From Chromera velia (lineage: Eukaryota > Sar > Chromeraceae): a stretch of DNA of 64,000 nucleotides. Below the pieces are notes generated by a model that saw only the letters and a list, made by a program, of their open reading frames with translations, made no database searches and had not been told where the DNA came from. Below, one piece after another: positions 22,872 through 35,417 of this stretch (position 1 is its first letter; every line of letters begins with the position of its first letter). The stretch spans positions 27,549 through 91,548 of the forward strand of contig JAHBMJ010003590.1 in the NCBI GenBank assembly GCA_018398765.1. Reading direction: 5' to 3'. A program made the position numbers and the translations under genes.

Positions 22872-25253
22872 TCAAGAACTGTCACTCATGCCTCTGACCA
22901 GGAAAGATATCGGCACGCTTGCCATCTTCATTGTGGGCAGGTAGCTGCCCCAAATGGCAGTGAGGACAGAGAGAAGCAGCATGACGAGGAACATCGGCAG
23001 AGGGAATGCAAATTCGAAGGGGAGCTCTGTGAAGAGATTGAACTGCAGAGTCAGCGTGATCGCTACACAGATGCCAATGGCAGCCCCCAGAATGGTGGAG
23101 GCCGAGGTGAGTGCTAGGGCCTCATACGAGTACAGTCTGACACACTGACTCCTCGAGAGTCCCAACGCCCTGATGACTCCAAACTCCCACGCGTTCTCCC
23201 GGACGTTCGACTGGAAGGAAATCGTCAGGAGGAAGAAAGCCAGGAGAAGGGCGATCGCACCGACCACCAGGAAGACGTACTGTGTGTGCGAGAAATAAAG
23301 GGGGGAAGAATTGAGGAGACAACAGAGTTGCATAAGGTAGTAAATGTTTCTGATCTCATGATAAATTACAGAGAAGTAAGAGACACACTGGCTGACCAAT
23401 GTCCTCTCAGGAGCATGAATTTGAATCCACGCTGACACTCAGACAAATGACAGTCAGTCCATCGTTGGAGAAAAGCAAAAATGAGCGTCAGAAAAACATA
23501 CATGTCTGTGGGGGAAAGCAAGAGCGTCGAGAAGCATCCTAGATGAAAGCAGTTTGGGATCTTCCCGTGTGTCTTTCCATTTAAGCGTAAAGATAGAAGT
23601 GCATTTAAATAGCATAATTGAGAATCATACAGGAGGCACGCAGACAAACATACATATACGCATACATATACACACAGAAGAGGAAGGAATGATAGCTGAC
23701 TTGTAGTACGTCCACCGCCTGGCTGACGGTTTCTGAGAGGCCGACTGTGTCGATCAGAGTCTGGTCATCATCCAAGAAAGCTCTGCGTTCAATGCATGCA
23801 TTTTCTTTCATATTTTTCTGTATGAAAAAAGAATTCTGTATGAAAGAAAATGCATGCAGAGTCTGGTCATCATCCAAGAAAGCTCTGCCTTCAATGAGGC
23901 ATTTCGGTGCAAAAAATCGAAAGGGTGAGCGAGTGCCGAGAAACCTCGTTTCAAACCTGGCTGTCGAACTCAAAAAGTGAAAAAACTGGCTGCACGGCCA
24001 TGCATGCAGCGCCAAGTCTAGCAAGCATACCATTCAAGCTTATCGCACACATGCACATCGAGTGAACTGTGTGGATCAGCAAGCTATGTCCCAGGTGTCT
24101 TCGAGGTTCATCATCCGCGCACACATTCTGTCTGTCACATTTGACTTAATTCCTGACTCAAAATTTGATGCTGCATGCTGAGACTGGCAATCGGCCCTTC
24201 CTTTCTCATTGTTTAATTGGTTATGTCTTGCATCTTCAACTGACCGCATTGCATTTGTGATCCTGTCCCGGTCCTCCTGTGTGACTTTGGACACAAGGCT
24301 CACGTAGAGCTTCTTCTTTCCTGCATGTATCGGGTGAAGCACGCAAAGAAAGTGAAGGGGAAAACTTGGTTTCTCACCTCACTTTATCAGAGAGGCCGCT
24401 TGCTTTCTTTAGAACTAAGCAAAAGTTTCTCGCACTTTCATGACAGGAGGAAATACTTCTCAGCCAATAGTAATATGCAGACTTGCCACCGACCGATGTC
24501 TTCCAGCGGCACCTCTGCAGTGTCCCTGTCATATGTCGAGTTCAAACTTGTCGACAGTGCAGTATCGAGGTCAAGATTCGTTGTGCTGGTGTCAGAGTCA
24601 CTCAAAGATTCCCATTCCGCACTCGTGTACAGTCCCCCCTGTGTGTCTCCTGTGTCGTCGACCAACAAGGTGGAGGACATCGGCATCGAGGTGAGGGTTG
24701 TTGTGGAAGCAAAGTTCCCGTTGTTGTTGTCGTTGGAGTTGTCTCCCGCTTCCTCCTCTGCTTCTGCAGAGGTCGCTATCTGCCTCTCCCGTGTCTCCGT
24801 GTCCATCCGGTTCTCGTCTGCCTGACTGCCGTACAGGTCCAGGTAGGCTTGAGACCTTTCGTATCCCGGGATTCCGGCTGTACAGAAAGAAGAAGTGGGG
24901 AGGGAGACAATGAAATGAGGAAAGCGTAAAGAGACAGAAGGCAATACCAACCGAACTGAAGAAATGTAACAAAAACATGCGAAAGCCAGGGTGACTCAGC
25001 AGCAAAGAGTATCAGAATGCACTGTGGACTGTCAAAAAAAAAAAAAAAAGGAAGCACCCCCACGTACAGCGAAGAGACCAACCTCCGAGGGGCAGCTCCG
25101 TGTCCGTAGAGTTCCTGTTGATTCCCGCCAGAGAGGAATAGTAGAGCCTTTGTCCCCTCAATGCGAGACGCCAGAGAGATTCTGCGGGTCAGCGGATGTC
25201 GGAAGAAAAGAGGGAACAAGAAAAAAAACATTTTTTCACGAAAAGGAGCGAGG

Positions 25254-25349
<96 letters not shown>

Positions 25350-27041
25350 GTTTGTATGAGCTCAGTATTTGCGCACAGCGGATGTCGTTCCATTTCCTCT
25401 TCTTCCAACCGACTGACGGATTTGTGCTTCCGACGTGACCAGGTTGGGAGTCCCTGTAAGAAGCTGGTAGGAGGACATGACGATCCCTGGGAGTTTCCTG
25501 ACCAGACCCCTTGCGACTGCAGGAAGAATAAAGGCTCCAGCTGATCGAATACCCAGAGAGATGAGCAGACTGCTGCCTGCATTCACCGCCAGACGGTCCC
25601 GCACTCCCTCGGGTGCGATCACAGACACCGGCCTGTCGGTGACGTCTACAAAATCCGTCTTCCCAAAGTCGCGTTTCAGGACCGTAGCGCTCATTGAGGC
25701 ATCTGTGTTGACGGCAGGGACTCCAGTCAGAACTCCGCTGCAGACACGATGGCAGAGCTTTGCCATAAGAAAGACTCAGTGCCACTTTCCATCAGTGATG
25801 CAAAAGGGATGGGCATGTGCAATTGAACGAAGTCGATTGAGGAGTGCGAGAACTCAACTTCGCCGACAAGGTATCTGGTTGGGATGTTTATGTCCGGAGG
25901 ACGCCACAAGAATCAATGGCTGGCTGGCTGGCTGACTGACTGACTTCGGGTCATATCGCAGCAGGGTCTCCTCTTGGTTGTTTATCTGCTCATGGGGACA
26001 GACAGCAAAAGAGACCGAGAGAAGGGGTGCAAAGATGAAGTAATTTGGGTGGATGGATCCGAAAATAAACGGGAAAAGGCCTCAAAAGACGTGAGAAGGA
26101 TCTCAAGCAAGGTTTGGACAAAGAGGGCATGCAAAAAGAGCTCTGACCGTTCACCTTCGAAGACACAGAGAATAAGTGCGTGACATGATCCACTGCATGA
26201 CGGTGCTCCGGGTGAAGAGCACCAACTTTGCTCTGAAAAGCATCTTTTCAGTCTCTGCACATTTTCTGTCCTAATCCGATTGCATGTCCCACAATATAGA
26301 AAGCAACAATGTCTTCAGGACAGGCGGGCCCTTCCATGCTATAGCTGCCTGACTGACCTGTATTCTGATGATCTGATTTTCCCCGGGTTCTCGGTCATCC
26401 TCCACGGGGTCCTGCCAGAAGAGAGACTCGATCTCGGGCTGCCCCCCCCTGGCCTCTTCTATGACTTCATCCTGAGTCTCGCTTGGCATGATGAACTTGG
26501 CATAGGTCACGCTGGCGAAATTGTCCTGAATTCCGATCATGCTGGCAGAGCTGCAATTGCATCGAAGTGGCATGCTTGAAGTTGCAGTGAGTGAGACACC
26601 GAGGAAGCACGAAGATGAGAAAAAAAGAAGGGGCAAAAGTTTTTGTCGCCACAAGAGGGTATCGAGACGCAGTTGCAGACTCTCTAGGTGGCGAAGGCAC
26701 GGAGACAAGAAAGCTCTGCAGCGACTGAGCAAGCGCCAACGGGCCGACGTCTAGAGAGTCAGGAAGGAAACAGTAGACTGACTGACATGTCGGGCACCTG
26801 TCCTCCATTTGAAACAGAAGTCGTGGTGCCTGGGGCCTCCCCGAGTTCGAATGTCTCGAAGGAGTGTCCTGCCACGATTCTCATCTCATCCACCTCCGAG
26901 GAATCTGCAAAGCGGGAGTAGGGCCGCGTCTTCGCCTCCTCCTTCTCGAAGTAGGCCTTCAGTGTGGCCTCGGGAAGGGGGCTGCAGATGCGCGTGCACT
27001 CACATACACACATACGCATACACACATACACACATACACAT

Positions 27042-27088
<47 letters not shown>

Positions 27089-27113
27089 CAGAGACAGACA
27101 GACAGACAGAGAG

Positions 27114-27168
<55 letters not shown>

Positions 27169-28029
27169 CAGAGACAGAGAGAGATCATGTAGATCACTCC
27201 ACTTTATCGCCAGAGACTCCCCGCGGGCTGGTAGCAAGCAAACAAAGTTTGACCAAAGGTCATTCACTTTCAGCTGTGGAGAAGGAGAACAGTAGAGACA
27301 GCAACAGAGGAGGCAAAAAAGAGCCCGAAAGAATCAACGACCACAACCCACCGCGTCCACCTCGAGGCTGTTACCACCACGTCAGCCCCCATGAACAGCT
27401 TCACGTTGGCCACGAGGGCGTTTCCTGAATTGGGGAAGGACGAAGATCGTGTGGTCAAAGAAAAAAGGAGACAACCGACTACACCGAGGTCTCTCTCCAT
27501 TCAAACGCCTGTCGATATGTGGGGTGCCTCAATTATTCGAGTTGCCAAACGTCAACATGCAGCTCCGCTTCTTCTCCTGCTTTCTGCAGTGAAAACTGCC
27601 AATCACCCTGTACTCCAGCAAGGCAAAATATGTTCTTTTGGTGTGTGTACTTCTGCTTAGAACTCTCTGAGAGGCCGTCCAAGGCGAGAATATAATCACG
27701 CGATCGGTCTGACTCGCTTTCTGTCTGACCTTGCAGGACAAACATGGCGCCAGCAAAGATGAGAAAGGCGAGTGCAATCGTGAACATGAGCGCGGTCTTT
27801 CGATTTCTCTCCCGGTGTCCCTGCAAAAGGGCGGTGGGGGTATACACAGGATTCCTAGCTCTATTCTCTTCGTGCAGACACACACGCTGAATACAATTAG
27901 AGAATGCACCAGGCAAAATCTCTTGCAGAGAAGAAGGGAGAGGAGGATGATTCACTAGTTTCTTTGTCGAAGGGAAATAAACTTTGATGCATGCCCTCAC
28001 GGATACCATATCCGCCATGTGTCAACGTA

Positions 28030-28088
<59 letters not shown>

Positions 28089-30056
28089 AGAGAGAGAGGG
28101 AGAGAGAGGTAGAAAGAGAACCCAGGAAAGACAATCTATTCCGATTCGTGTTCACTTCTAGCCGAGCCAACAGACGTACCTACCTCGAGGCTCTTCCCCA
28201 CTAGAGGCCGAAGGTTCGAGTCCGGAGTCTTCCAGGGCATCAACACCCACAGCAGAGCCTGCTGCAGGAACGGCTGGGCGACCTGAGCAAGGAGCACCAG
28301 ACCCAGGAGGAGTCCCATCAGGACCTGCACTTGCACGCACAGGCGCAGAACAAAAGCAAAAGGAGTGGGTCCTGAGAAGTCCTTGCAATGCGCTGCTCAT
28401 AGGAATGCAGGAAAATGCATCGACTCCTCATATCAACATCGGACCTTCAAGAAGGCGCAAGAGGGGACATACACCTATACCGACACATAAAAGAACACAG
28501 ACGCCCTGAAAATTCTGGCCCGGATCGAAAAAAGAGTCGATGGTTTTCGAAAGACCCAACACCGACTGACAGACCGCGTTCAAGATCCCTAAGAACAGAG
28601 CGAGCTCGTTCAGTCGGAAGGCCGCCGGTAGAACGACAAAGACGACGATACCAGTCGTCACCAGAAGGCAGGCGATGATTATTTGGACAGGAGAGAGGCC
28701 GAGGGAGTCCAATTTGATCATCGTCATCTTCATCTCTCCTTGCACGGCCTGCTTGCAAAGAGGGAGCCACAATACCATTGATACATACAAGCCAAAGAAC
28801 GCTGAAAGGCCAGAACAGATACAGGATGTTTGCAAAAGTGAAAGACACAAGGCAACCGAACGCTCACTGCAAGAAAATATCATGATCTTCGAAGGAGATG
28901 CGACCTATTGCAGAGTCATCTGGATAGACCACACACCAATAAAATTATGCACGCAACCGACTGACGTGATAGATGTCGAGAGCGTCTCTCAGAGTCTTGG
29001 AGAGTGCCCTGCTGATGGGCACAATGTTTGCAGCAATCGGCATGAAGAGCCCCAGTCCTAGTCCGAGCACAGCAGCAGACCTGCAGGGAAGGCAAGCAAA
29101 GGAGATGAAGAGGACAGGTGCGGAACAGTAAAAAAGGAAAAAATCATCACCTGAAACAACGATTCAAAATTACCTGAAGCGTTTCAAAATTATGGTCCTT
29201 GCACGGCCTCCTGCCATCTTCTCTCAGACTCTCCCTCCCTCTTTCCCTTGTGATCCATCTGTCTTCTCATCCTTCTCTTTGGTTTCGAGGGATGTCAGCC
29301 TCTCTGGTTCTCTTGTGACTGTTTGTGTTTTTGTGCTTTGCGTGAAGCCTTTAGATCACAAAACTTTTGGTTCTCCTGCCTCCCTTCCTGTCCTCCTTCC
29401 TCCCTCCCCTGACCGATGCAGCTCGTAGGAAAACTCCGTTGCCGCAAAACTGGCCAGGAAATAGGTCACGAAGAGCGAGACAAGCCAGGCACAGAGGAGA
29501 CCCAAAATCAGACCGGGGATGGCAAAGAGCAACGCCTGGATGAGCAGAAGCTTCACAAGGGTGTACTTGGGCATGCCTGCACACGCGCACTCACAAGCAA
29601 TCTCATTGTCCTGAGGGTATAAGGATCTGTGGTACGTCCTTTTTCTTAATAAGAAAGAAAGCGAGTAGGGGTATGCAAAGCCATAGAAAGTGGGGGGAAG
29701 TGATAATCAAGAGGCGCATCATTGTTTGTGTGTGGCAGACAATTGATAGCTCTATTGTCCATGCAGGAAGAAAGAGACAGAGGCAAAGACCTTCCGACTG
29801 ACCGAGTGCTCTGAGCATGCCGAATTCGTAAGTCTTCTCCTCGACGTCGTTCAGCATCAGGCTGTACACGAGCACGATGCTCAAGAGAGTCAACACAAAA
29901 ACCACGGCACCAAAAATAGAGTCCAGAAAGAGACGCACAAATTGAGTTGTCTCGAGAGCCTGCAAGAAAAAGAAGGCAAAGAGAGCTCAAGAAGGAGTCT
30001 CTCACTTTCCTCTCAGTCAGCTCATTGACGCAGCCCTCTTTTTTCTGAGGTGCATG

Positions 30057-30091
<35 letters not shown>

Positions 30092-33000
30092 GCTCTGTGT
30101 TGAATACTGAAAAAAAATAAAAGAAACATTCGCCTCCTTGCTCCCACCGATCCAACACAAAGAGAGCTAGAGAGACTTAATTCTGACAGGAGACCTCTCT
30201 GTCTGTCTCCCTGTCCCCTGACCGACCGACCGTCTGGATGGGCGTCTGAAGAGAGAAGGAGGTAGTCCATCCGATGTCTCTGCAGCGTTCATGAAAGAGG
30301 GGAGGGTGTTCATTTGAAGTGATAGAGTCTTAAAGTTCCTCAGATCAGACCTGCCAATCGAAACCGAAAAGCAAACAAATGAAGATCGAGGGCACAATGC
30401 AAGAAGCGTGAGATGAACGAGGACCACTCAGTCCGGCCTGGTGTCTGTTCTTGAGGTACGATGACTGAAGACACCTCGTCGAGGGGCAAGAGAAAAAGAA
30501 CTCCGGCAGGCAGGCAGGCAGGCAGGCAGGCAAGCAGAAGGCTGGCAGAAGGCTAGCATGGCAGCTTGCTGACCTCGCGACTGCGTCTGTCTTTCTCAAA
30601 ATTTGTTGAGTCATGGCTTTGGGAGCCGCAAAGTAGATCGCCGTCCTTCCTCGCACCAGCACAAGAACCATGAGAGCGAAGTCGTCTGGGTCAGCTGCAA
30701 TCAAGAAAGGAGGCACAGGACAGGGAAGGGAACGGAAAACCAAGAAAATACGAAGATAGACCCATGGGAGGATCGGAAGAATCGACTCGTGAGGCCTGAC
30801 TTAGTCTACGACTCCAAGGACTGGGGACTAACCGTTATTGAGATCAGTAGTGATGGGCGAGAGATCGAAGGCCGGAATGAGAGCGCCCAGGGCAGGGTCT
30901 GTCTCTGTCACGTTTGTCCTCGCGGCGTTGGCAGAGTCCTCCACTGCCTCTGCCGTCCTCCTGAGGTAGTACCTGGAGTCGATGAGGACTGTGTTCCCTA
31001 GTGCCTTCGTCCATTTTCCCTGTGGGTTATCTGTGGCTGCTAGGTTGACGTATGTGTAGTTCCACTGGAAGAACGAGGCTAGGCTAGCGTCGAAGGCGGC
31101 AGTGAGGTCCGATCCAGAAACTGTCGAGTTCGTTGCCAGAGTTGCCAGCTGCATCGGAGCATTCATTCCATCCATTCCGGGGATATGTAGACAGTCTGTG
31201 TTTCGTTTTCTTTTTCTCCTTCGTCTTTCTTTCTTCCTTCCTTCCTTTCTTTCTTCACGGACAGGAGACTTAAGGTCCGCTGTTCAATTGTGTTTTTCTT
31301 TGGGTGTTTTTGTTTTCTTTCTATGTTTTTGTTGAAGCTCTCAGGTGACGCCATTACACGGAGCGATGTCAGTGCTCTTTTCTTTTTTTCTCTCTCTCAT
31401 TTGCACCTGCGGCTGCGCTTTCAAAGCTCTGAGGCATTCGCGGGTGCACTTCTTCTACAGTAGGCCCATTTGAATTGCAATGTGTGGAGATAGATCAATT
31501 CTGACCGACCTCGCTTCCAGAGACATCCGTTTGTGCCCCGTTGATGTCCAGAGTGAAGTTGGCGTCTGAAGGGATGAGGGTACTGAGGACCCCCCCTGTA
31601 TCGAGGGGAATCTCCCCAGACGTGTCAAATCCTGCAGGCAGGCAGAGGGGCGACGAAAGTGGTACTGTGAACTTATGTACGAAAAGGGAACGAAGACCTG
31701 AGGATCTCTATGGCACTGTTCAATGTTGATGAATGGGCAAAGGTCTTGAAGTCAGCCGGTGCGCATCCACATGGAGATCGCTTCCGTTTAACGGACAGAC
31801 AGAGACAGATAACCAGTGAACGACAGCGGTTCGCTCTTAAGTTGCTTCAGCCTCGTTCTTGCCGGTGGTGGCAGTTCAAAGATGGATCTGCACTTCTTCC
31901 CTCCTCTTCTCTTCTCATTGGAGACTCCGATCATGATGCAGCGATGCAGCCAGAGTACGTGGGGGGAAGACAAAAAGAAAGAAAAAGACATTTATTTGTG
32001 TGCAACCTAATCGAAGAACCGCATATATCGACCTTGCAGACCGACCTAGAGCTGTCAAGATTGCCGAGCTGTCTGCTGTGGAGGGGAATGTGGAGTCAAT
32101 GCCCAGTGCCTCCAGAGAGCTCGCGAGGTTCAAGGTGATCTTCAGGTCCCTTCCCCTGTCGGGGGGGACCTGGAGGGAGGGAAGGGGAAGGGGGGGAAAG
32201 CAAGAGTCGGCCATATGGATGGGACCAGCGCTCTCTGGTATCCCTTCAGAAGAGGTTTGTTTGTTTTCGTGTCTCAATTCCTCACGGCATCCAACTTTCA
32301 AGTGATCCATGTGAAGAAAATCAGACAGAGTCCGATCGCAATTGAGACAGGGATCTCTTGGCTCCATCGTCTCTCACTGATTCTTCAACAGATGAGCTGT
32401 AAGCTTGCAACAAAAGGAAAAGCGAACACTACTCTAACCCTTCACCTGTTGTGTCCTGCCCGAAGCTATTCGACCGAAAGGACCATAAAACAGAAACACG
32501 CACAAGGGTTTGAAGGGCAATCAATCAATCAAGCAAGCAAGCAAACAATGAATGAATCAATCAATCAATCAATCAATCAACCAATCAACCAATCAAGCAA
32601 TCAATCAATCAATCAACCAATCGACCAATCAATCAATCAATCAATCAATCTATCTATCTATCAATCAGCAAACCTCGAGAGCTCGAACGATAGTTCCCGA
32701 CACGTAGCACTCCTGATCGGACAGCGGCCTCTCAGTGAATTTTCTTCCGTACCGATACTTCCTTTCCTTCTCCGTGTCTGCTATGAGCACTAGGGTAGTG
32801 GCGCTCTTGGACTCGTCGTCGGGATTTGTTGCAGTTCCCCTGAAGATCCATCTGAAGGGGGNGGGGGGGGGGGGGCAGGAAGAGCATGTACGCACTTGTG
32901 TATACACACGAACACACTCGCACACGCACACGTACACGGACACGCAGGCTCGCACGTATGCGCCTACACGTGTGAGCAAAAAAGAGAATCATATCCAAAC

Positions 33001-33931
33001 TGAAAGCGGCGCAGGTATAAATGTAATGCACATATCCCCTTGCACCTTTTTGTTTTACAGTTGTCTCATGACTGCGCCGTCTGTCGGAAAAGAGGCCAAT
33101 TTTTCTTCCTGAAACAATGCTACAAATGACAATTCGCACTCTGGTTTTTGACTTTTTCGACTGAAAGTGATCATTTCACAAACCTGGGGAAAGTGGCCTT
33201 GATGTCTGGACTGTCTGCTGTTCTCTCTGCAAAGAAGGTCTCATTGAGGAGCGCAGAGAGTGTGGAGGTCTCGAAGGTATCGATGGAGAACGAGGAGGCG
33301 CCTGTAGAGGAGTCGTCGGGGATGCTGCTGGACAGCGCCAACGAGGCGGGGTAGAACCCTGCCCTGAAGTCATACTCGTCTTTTTGACTGAAGTTGCTGG
33401 TTGGTGCGATTGGATAGGCAGAGGAGAGTTGGGGGAGATATAGAAGATCAGCCTCTCCGATGTCGTCTTCTGCGACTCGAAGGAAAATGATCGGAGACGT
33501 CTGCACGGCGTTCTGTAACACGACGCCGAAAAAGACGACCAGAAAAACAGTGAAGACGCCAATGCGGAACGCCTGGGGGTTCCGCGACACCTGGGCAGAC
33601 GCGTAGGAAAAGGTTAGGCGTAGTCCTGCAGACAGGACGGCGGACCAACCAAGTTTGTGCCTAACTTCTCACGTACTGGTAGGCGCCCACACACCAAAAC
33701 GCAGCACAGGACGCAGGTACGCATAGCACACACGAACACATGCATGCTGCCTCTCTCACATGCTTGCACACAGAAAAACGCACACACTCACTCACTCACC
33801 CACTCAGTCACTCACTCACTCACTCACTCACACACACACCCACACACACACCCACACACACATTCACACACGCACACGCACACGCACGCACACGCACGCA
33901 CACGCACGCACACGCACGCACACACACAAAC

Positions 33932-33967
<36 letters not shown>

Positions 33968-34451
33968 TCACACACGCACACGCACACGCACGCACGCACA
34001 CGCACACGCACGCACACACACATATACGCACACACACACACACACATGCACACAAGGAGAGAGGGAGGAGAATAAGCATGCATTCTTGTATGGAAACATA
34101 CTTGAAACCTGGCCTTTATGCATGCATATATTCAGGTGTACACATCGGAAAGAGAGGGACATCCAGGAAATGCATGCACATGGATATCCACACTCACGGG
34201 AGAGGTTCTGCTGCACAGGATCTCCCTCTGTGTGCTTTCACACGTGCATCAGCATAAGTGGGACTGGACCCACCTCCCCAGAAGTTGGCGGTCTTTGCTT
34301 CCGACACGTACATTCCCTTTTCACTGCTTCGCCGTCTCCAGCTGAATCCGCTCCCCTTCCGCTCCCCCCGGGCTCCTCCGCGCTCATGGGAGGAGGGAGA
34401 GACCGGAGCACCCCTCTCAGGGCCCTCCTGTATCTTCACTGCGTCCTTCAT
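22872..34451 (-). CDS. ABC-transporter-type permease with two FtsX cores
   Basis: Complete 1,461-residue model in 25 exons (minus strand): 34451-34274, 33625-33184, 32851-32674, 32169-32046, 31631-31510, 31148-30833, 30694-30574, 30350-30227, 29959-29803, 29576-29414, 29080-28966, 28748-28575, 28324-28184, 27820-27730, 27424-27361, 26981-26787, 26550-26358, 26232-26155, 25985-25945, 25737-25418, 25181-25083, 24877-24494, 24320-24245, 23782-23701, 23279-22872. Phase closes throughout. Layout: basic N-terminus, membrane segment at about 80-97 preceded by VSRNPQAF, a large Asn-glycosylatable extracytoplasmic domain, a first FtsX core with [10 protein letters not shown] (about 575-585), five or six further membrane segments to about 815, a second extracytoplasmic domain, and a C-terminal core with [10 protein letters not shown] and three segments. 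FtsX permeases couple to an ABC ATPase and move lipids or peptides, or transmit force. No ATPase is encoded nearby, and the substrate is unknown. Confidence 0.85.
23755..23896 (-). repeat. Direct duplication of an exon start around a 20-bp inverted repeat
   Basis: A 40-base block including the acceptor and first 25 or so bases of FtsX exon 23782-23701 is repeated at 23755-23794 and 23857-23896, 102 bases apart with one mismatch. Between and overlapping them are perfect 20-bp inverted arms (23793-23812 and 23839-23858), each ending in TGCATGCA and enclosing a 26-base loop. In minus-strand sense the extra copy is upstream, offering a decoy acceptor. Confidence 0.85.
25256..25349. repeat. (CA)n(GA)n composite microsatellite
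   Basis: CA run followed by GA run in the FtsX intron between exons 25737-25418 and 25181-25083. Read in the sense of the gene it is (TC)n(TG)n. Confidence 0.9.
27000..27184. repeat. (CA)n/(GA)n/(GACA)n microsatellite block
   Basis: Mixed dinucleotide and GACA repeats inside the FtsX intron between exons 27424-27361 and 26981-26787. Pyrimidine-rich in the sense of the gene. Confidence 0.9.
28029..28112. repeat. (TC)n(CA)n(GA)n microsatellite
   Basis: Composite dinucleotide repeat in the intron between FtsX exons 28324-28184 and 27820-27730. Confidence 0.9.
30508..30536. repeat. (GGCA)n short tandem repeat
   Basis: About seven GGCA units in the FtsX intron between exons 30694-30574 and 30350-30227; CCTG-type in the sense of the gene. 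Confidence 0.85.
32518..32666. repeat. (CAAT)n tetranucleotide repeat
   Basis: About 150 bases of tandem AATC/CAAT units with ACCA and TATC variants, just downstream of the donor of FtsX exon 32851-32674. The frame reading through it (repeated Asn-Gln-Ser) is an artefact on the other strand. Confidence 0.9.
32862..32875. other. Poly-G run with one ambiguous base
   Basis: A G homopolymer with N at 32862, immediately upstream (minus strand) of the acceptor of FtsX exon 32851-32674. The true run length is uncertain, but it lies in intron sequence and does not affect the coding frame. Confidence 0.9.
33780..34055. repeat. (CA)n and (CACG)n microsatellite
   Basis: Long CACT, CA and CGCA repeat block inside the first FtsX intron (34273-33626). 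Antisense frames rich in Cys-Val are artefacts. Confidence 0.9.
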
Positions 34452-35417
34452 TCTGCTGCTGGAAAGTTCAGTACAGATTCATTTGAGTCGTGGTGTTTGT
34501 GTGCCTAGACGTAGAACTATGTTATTACGTGAGCAACACCTGCTCAATTCCCGCATACTTCGGATGTTGCAGATACTCACTGTCTCATGAAGACATGTTT
34601 GCCTTGGGGAAAAGCGTGTGTAAAAGAACTACATACAGGCAAAGTCTCAATTTCATCGTCGAATGGCAGCATGCATTGGCTGGATAAAAGAATTTTGTAA
34701 CGCAATCCAATTGAGAAGATTCATAATTAATTGCCCCCAATTCGCGCGGTTTGCGCGCTGCGGAGCCATACTTCCCAAAGATTATTTTGGGCGCACCCCG
34801 ACTAAACTATAAACTATACATTTGACCAATTTTTTCTTGTTTTCTTTACCAACTGTATGTTCTCAAGAATGCTGGCACGCTTCGTTCGGTCCCTGGCTCC
34901 CGCGGCCTGCATGTATGGGTCCATATATATACAGCTGGGCCGAAGGTCGACCCCGGCCGCGCGGCCTGCATGATCCTTTGGATATTATCAAGTGAATCAG
35001 TCTGGCAATCCACGCTCCAACATGAAAACCTCTTCAATTGCATTGATCCGACGGTCGCGCGAGTGCAACCTGGAGCGGTTCGCCACGCGCGCAAATTCCT
35101 CGGAGGGCAGTGCATGCGCGCGCAAGAGGTGTGTGTCACGATGTGAGCTCGTACAAGCTCGATCAGTCTTCTTGTCATGCACTCATCTCCTGTGCTTGTC
35201 CGTCATCTCACGCTTCACGCTCACTCCGCAAAGAAGACCACTGGACTTCCTACTACGCTGAGTACATTTTTCCTGCTTGCTGATTTTCATTCCGTGAACG
35301 CTTGGCATTGATTGTACCTGGTCTTTCACACCTCACATTTTAGCTGTCTCCTCCTATTGCTGTTGCTGGCATCTCACTACATCCTGCTATCTCTCGTTCG
35401 GATTGGATTTGTCGGTG
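34452..35417. promoter_or_regulatory. Divergent intergenic region between FtsX permease and glucan synthase
   Basis: 966 bases separate the two start codons. No exon seen. The region contains a TATATATA stretch at about 34923-34931, a GC-rich palindromic patch (CGGCCGCGCGGCC, about 34955-34967) next to TGCATGA, and several TGCATGC-like sites. It should hold both promoters, but individual elements are inferred from position only. Confidence 0.5.

Noticed and set aside
33657-34508. 283-codon plus-strand frame
   Set aside because: Mostly translated CA repeat lying inside the first intron of the FtsX gene on the other strand.
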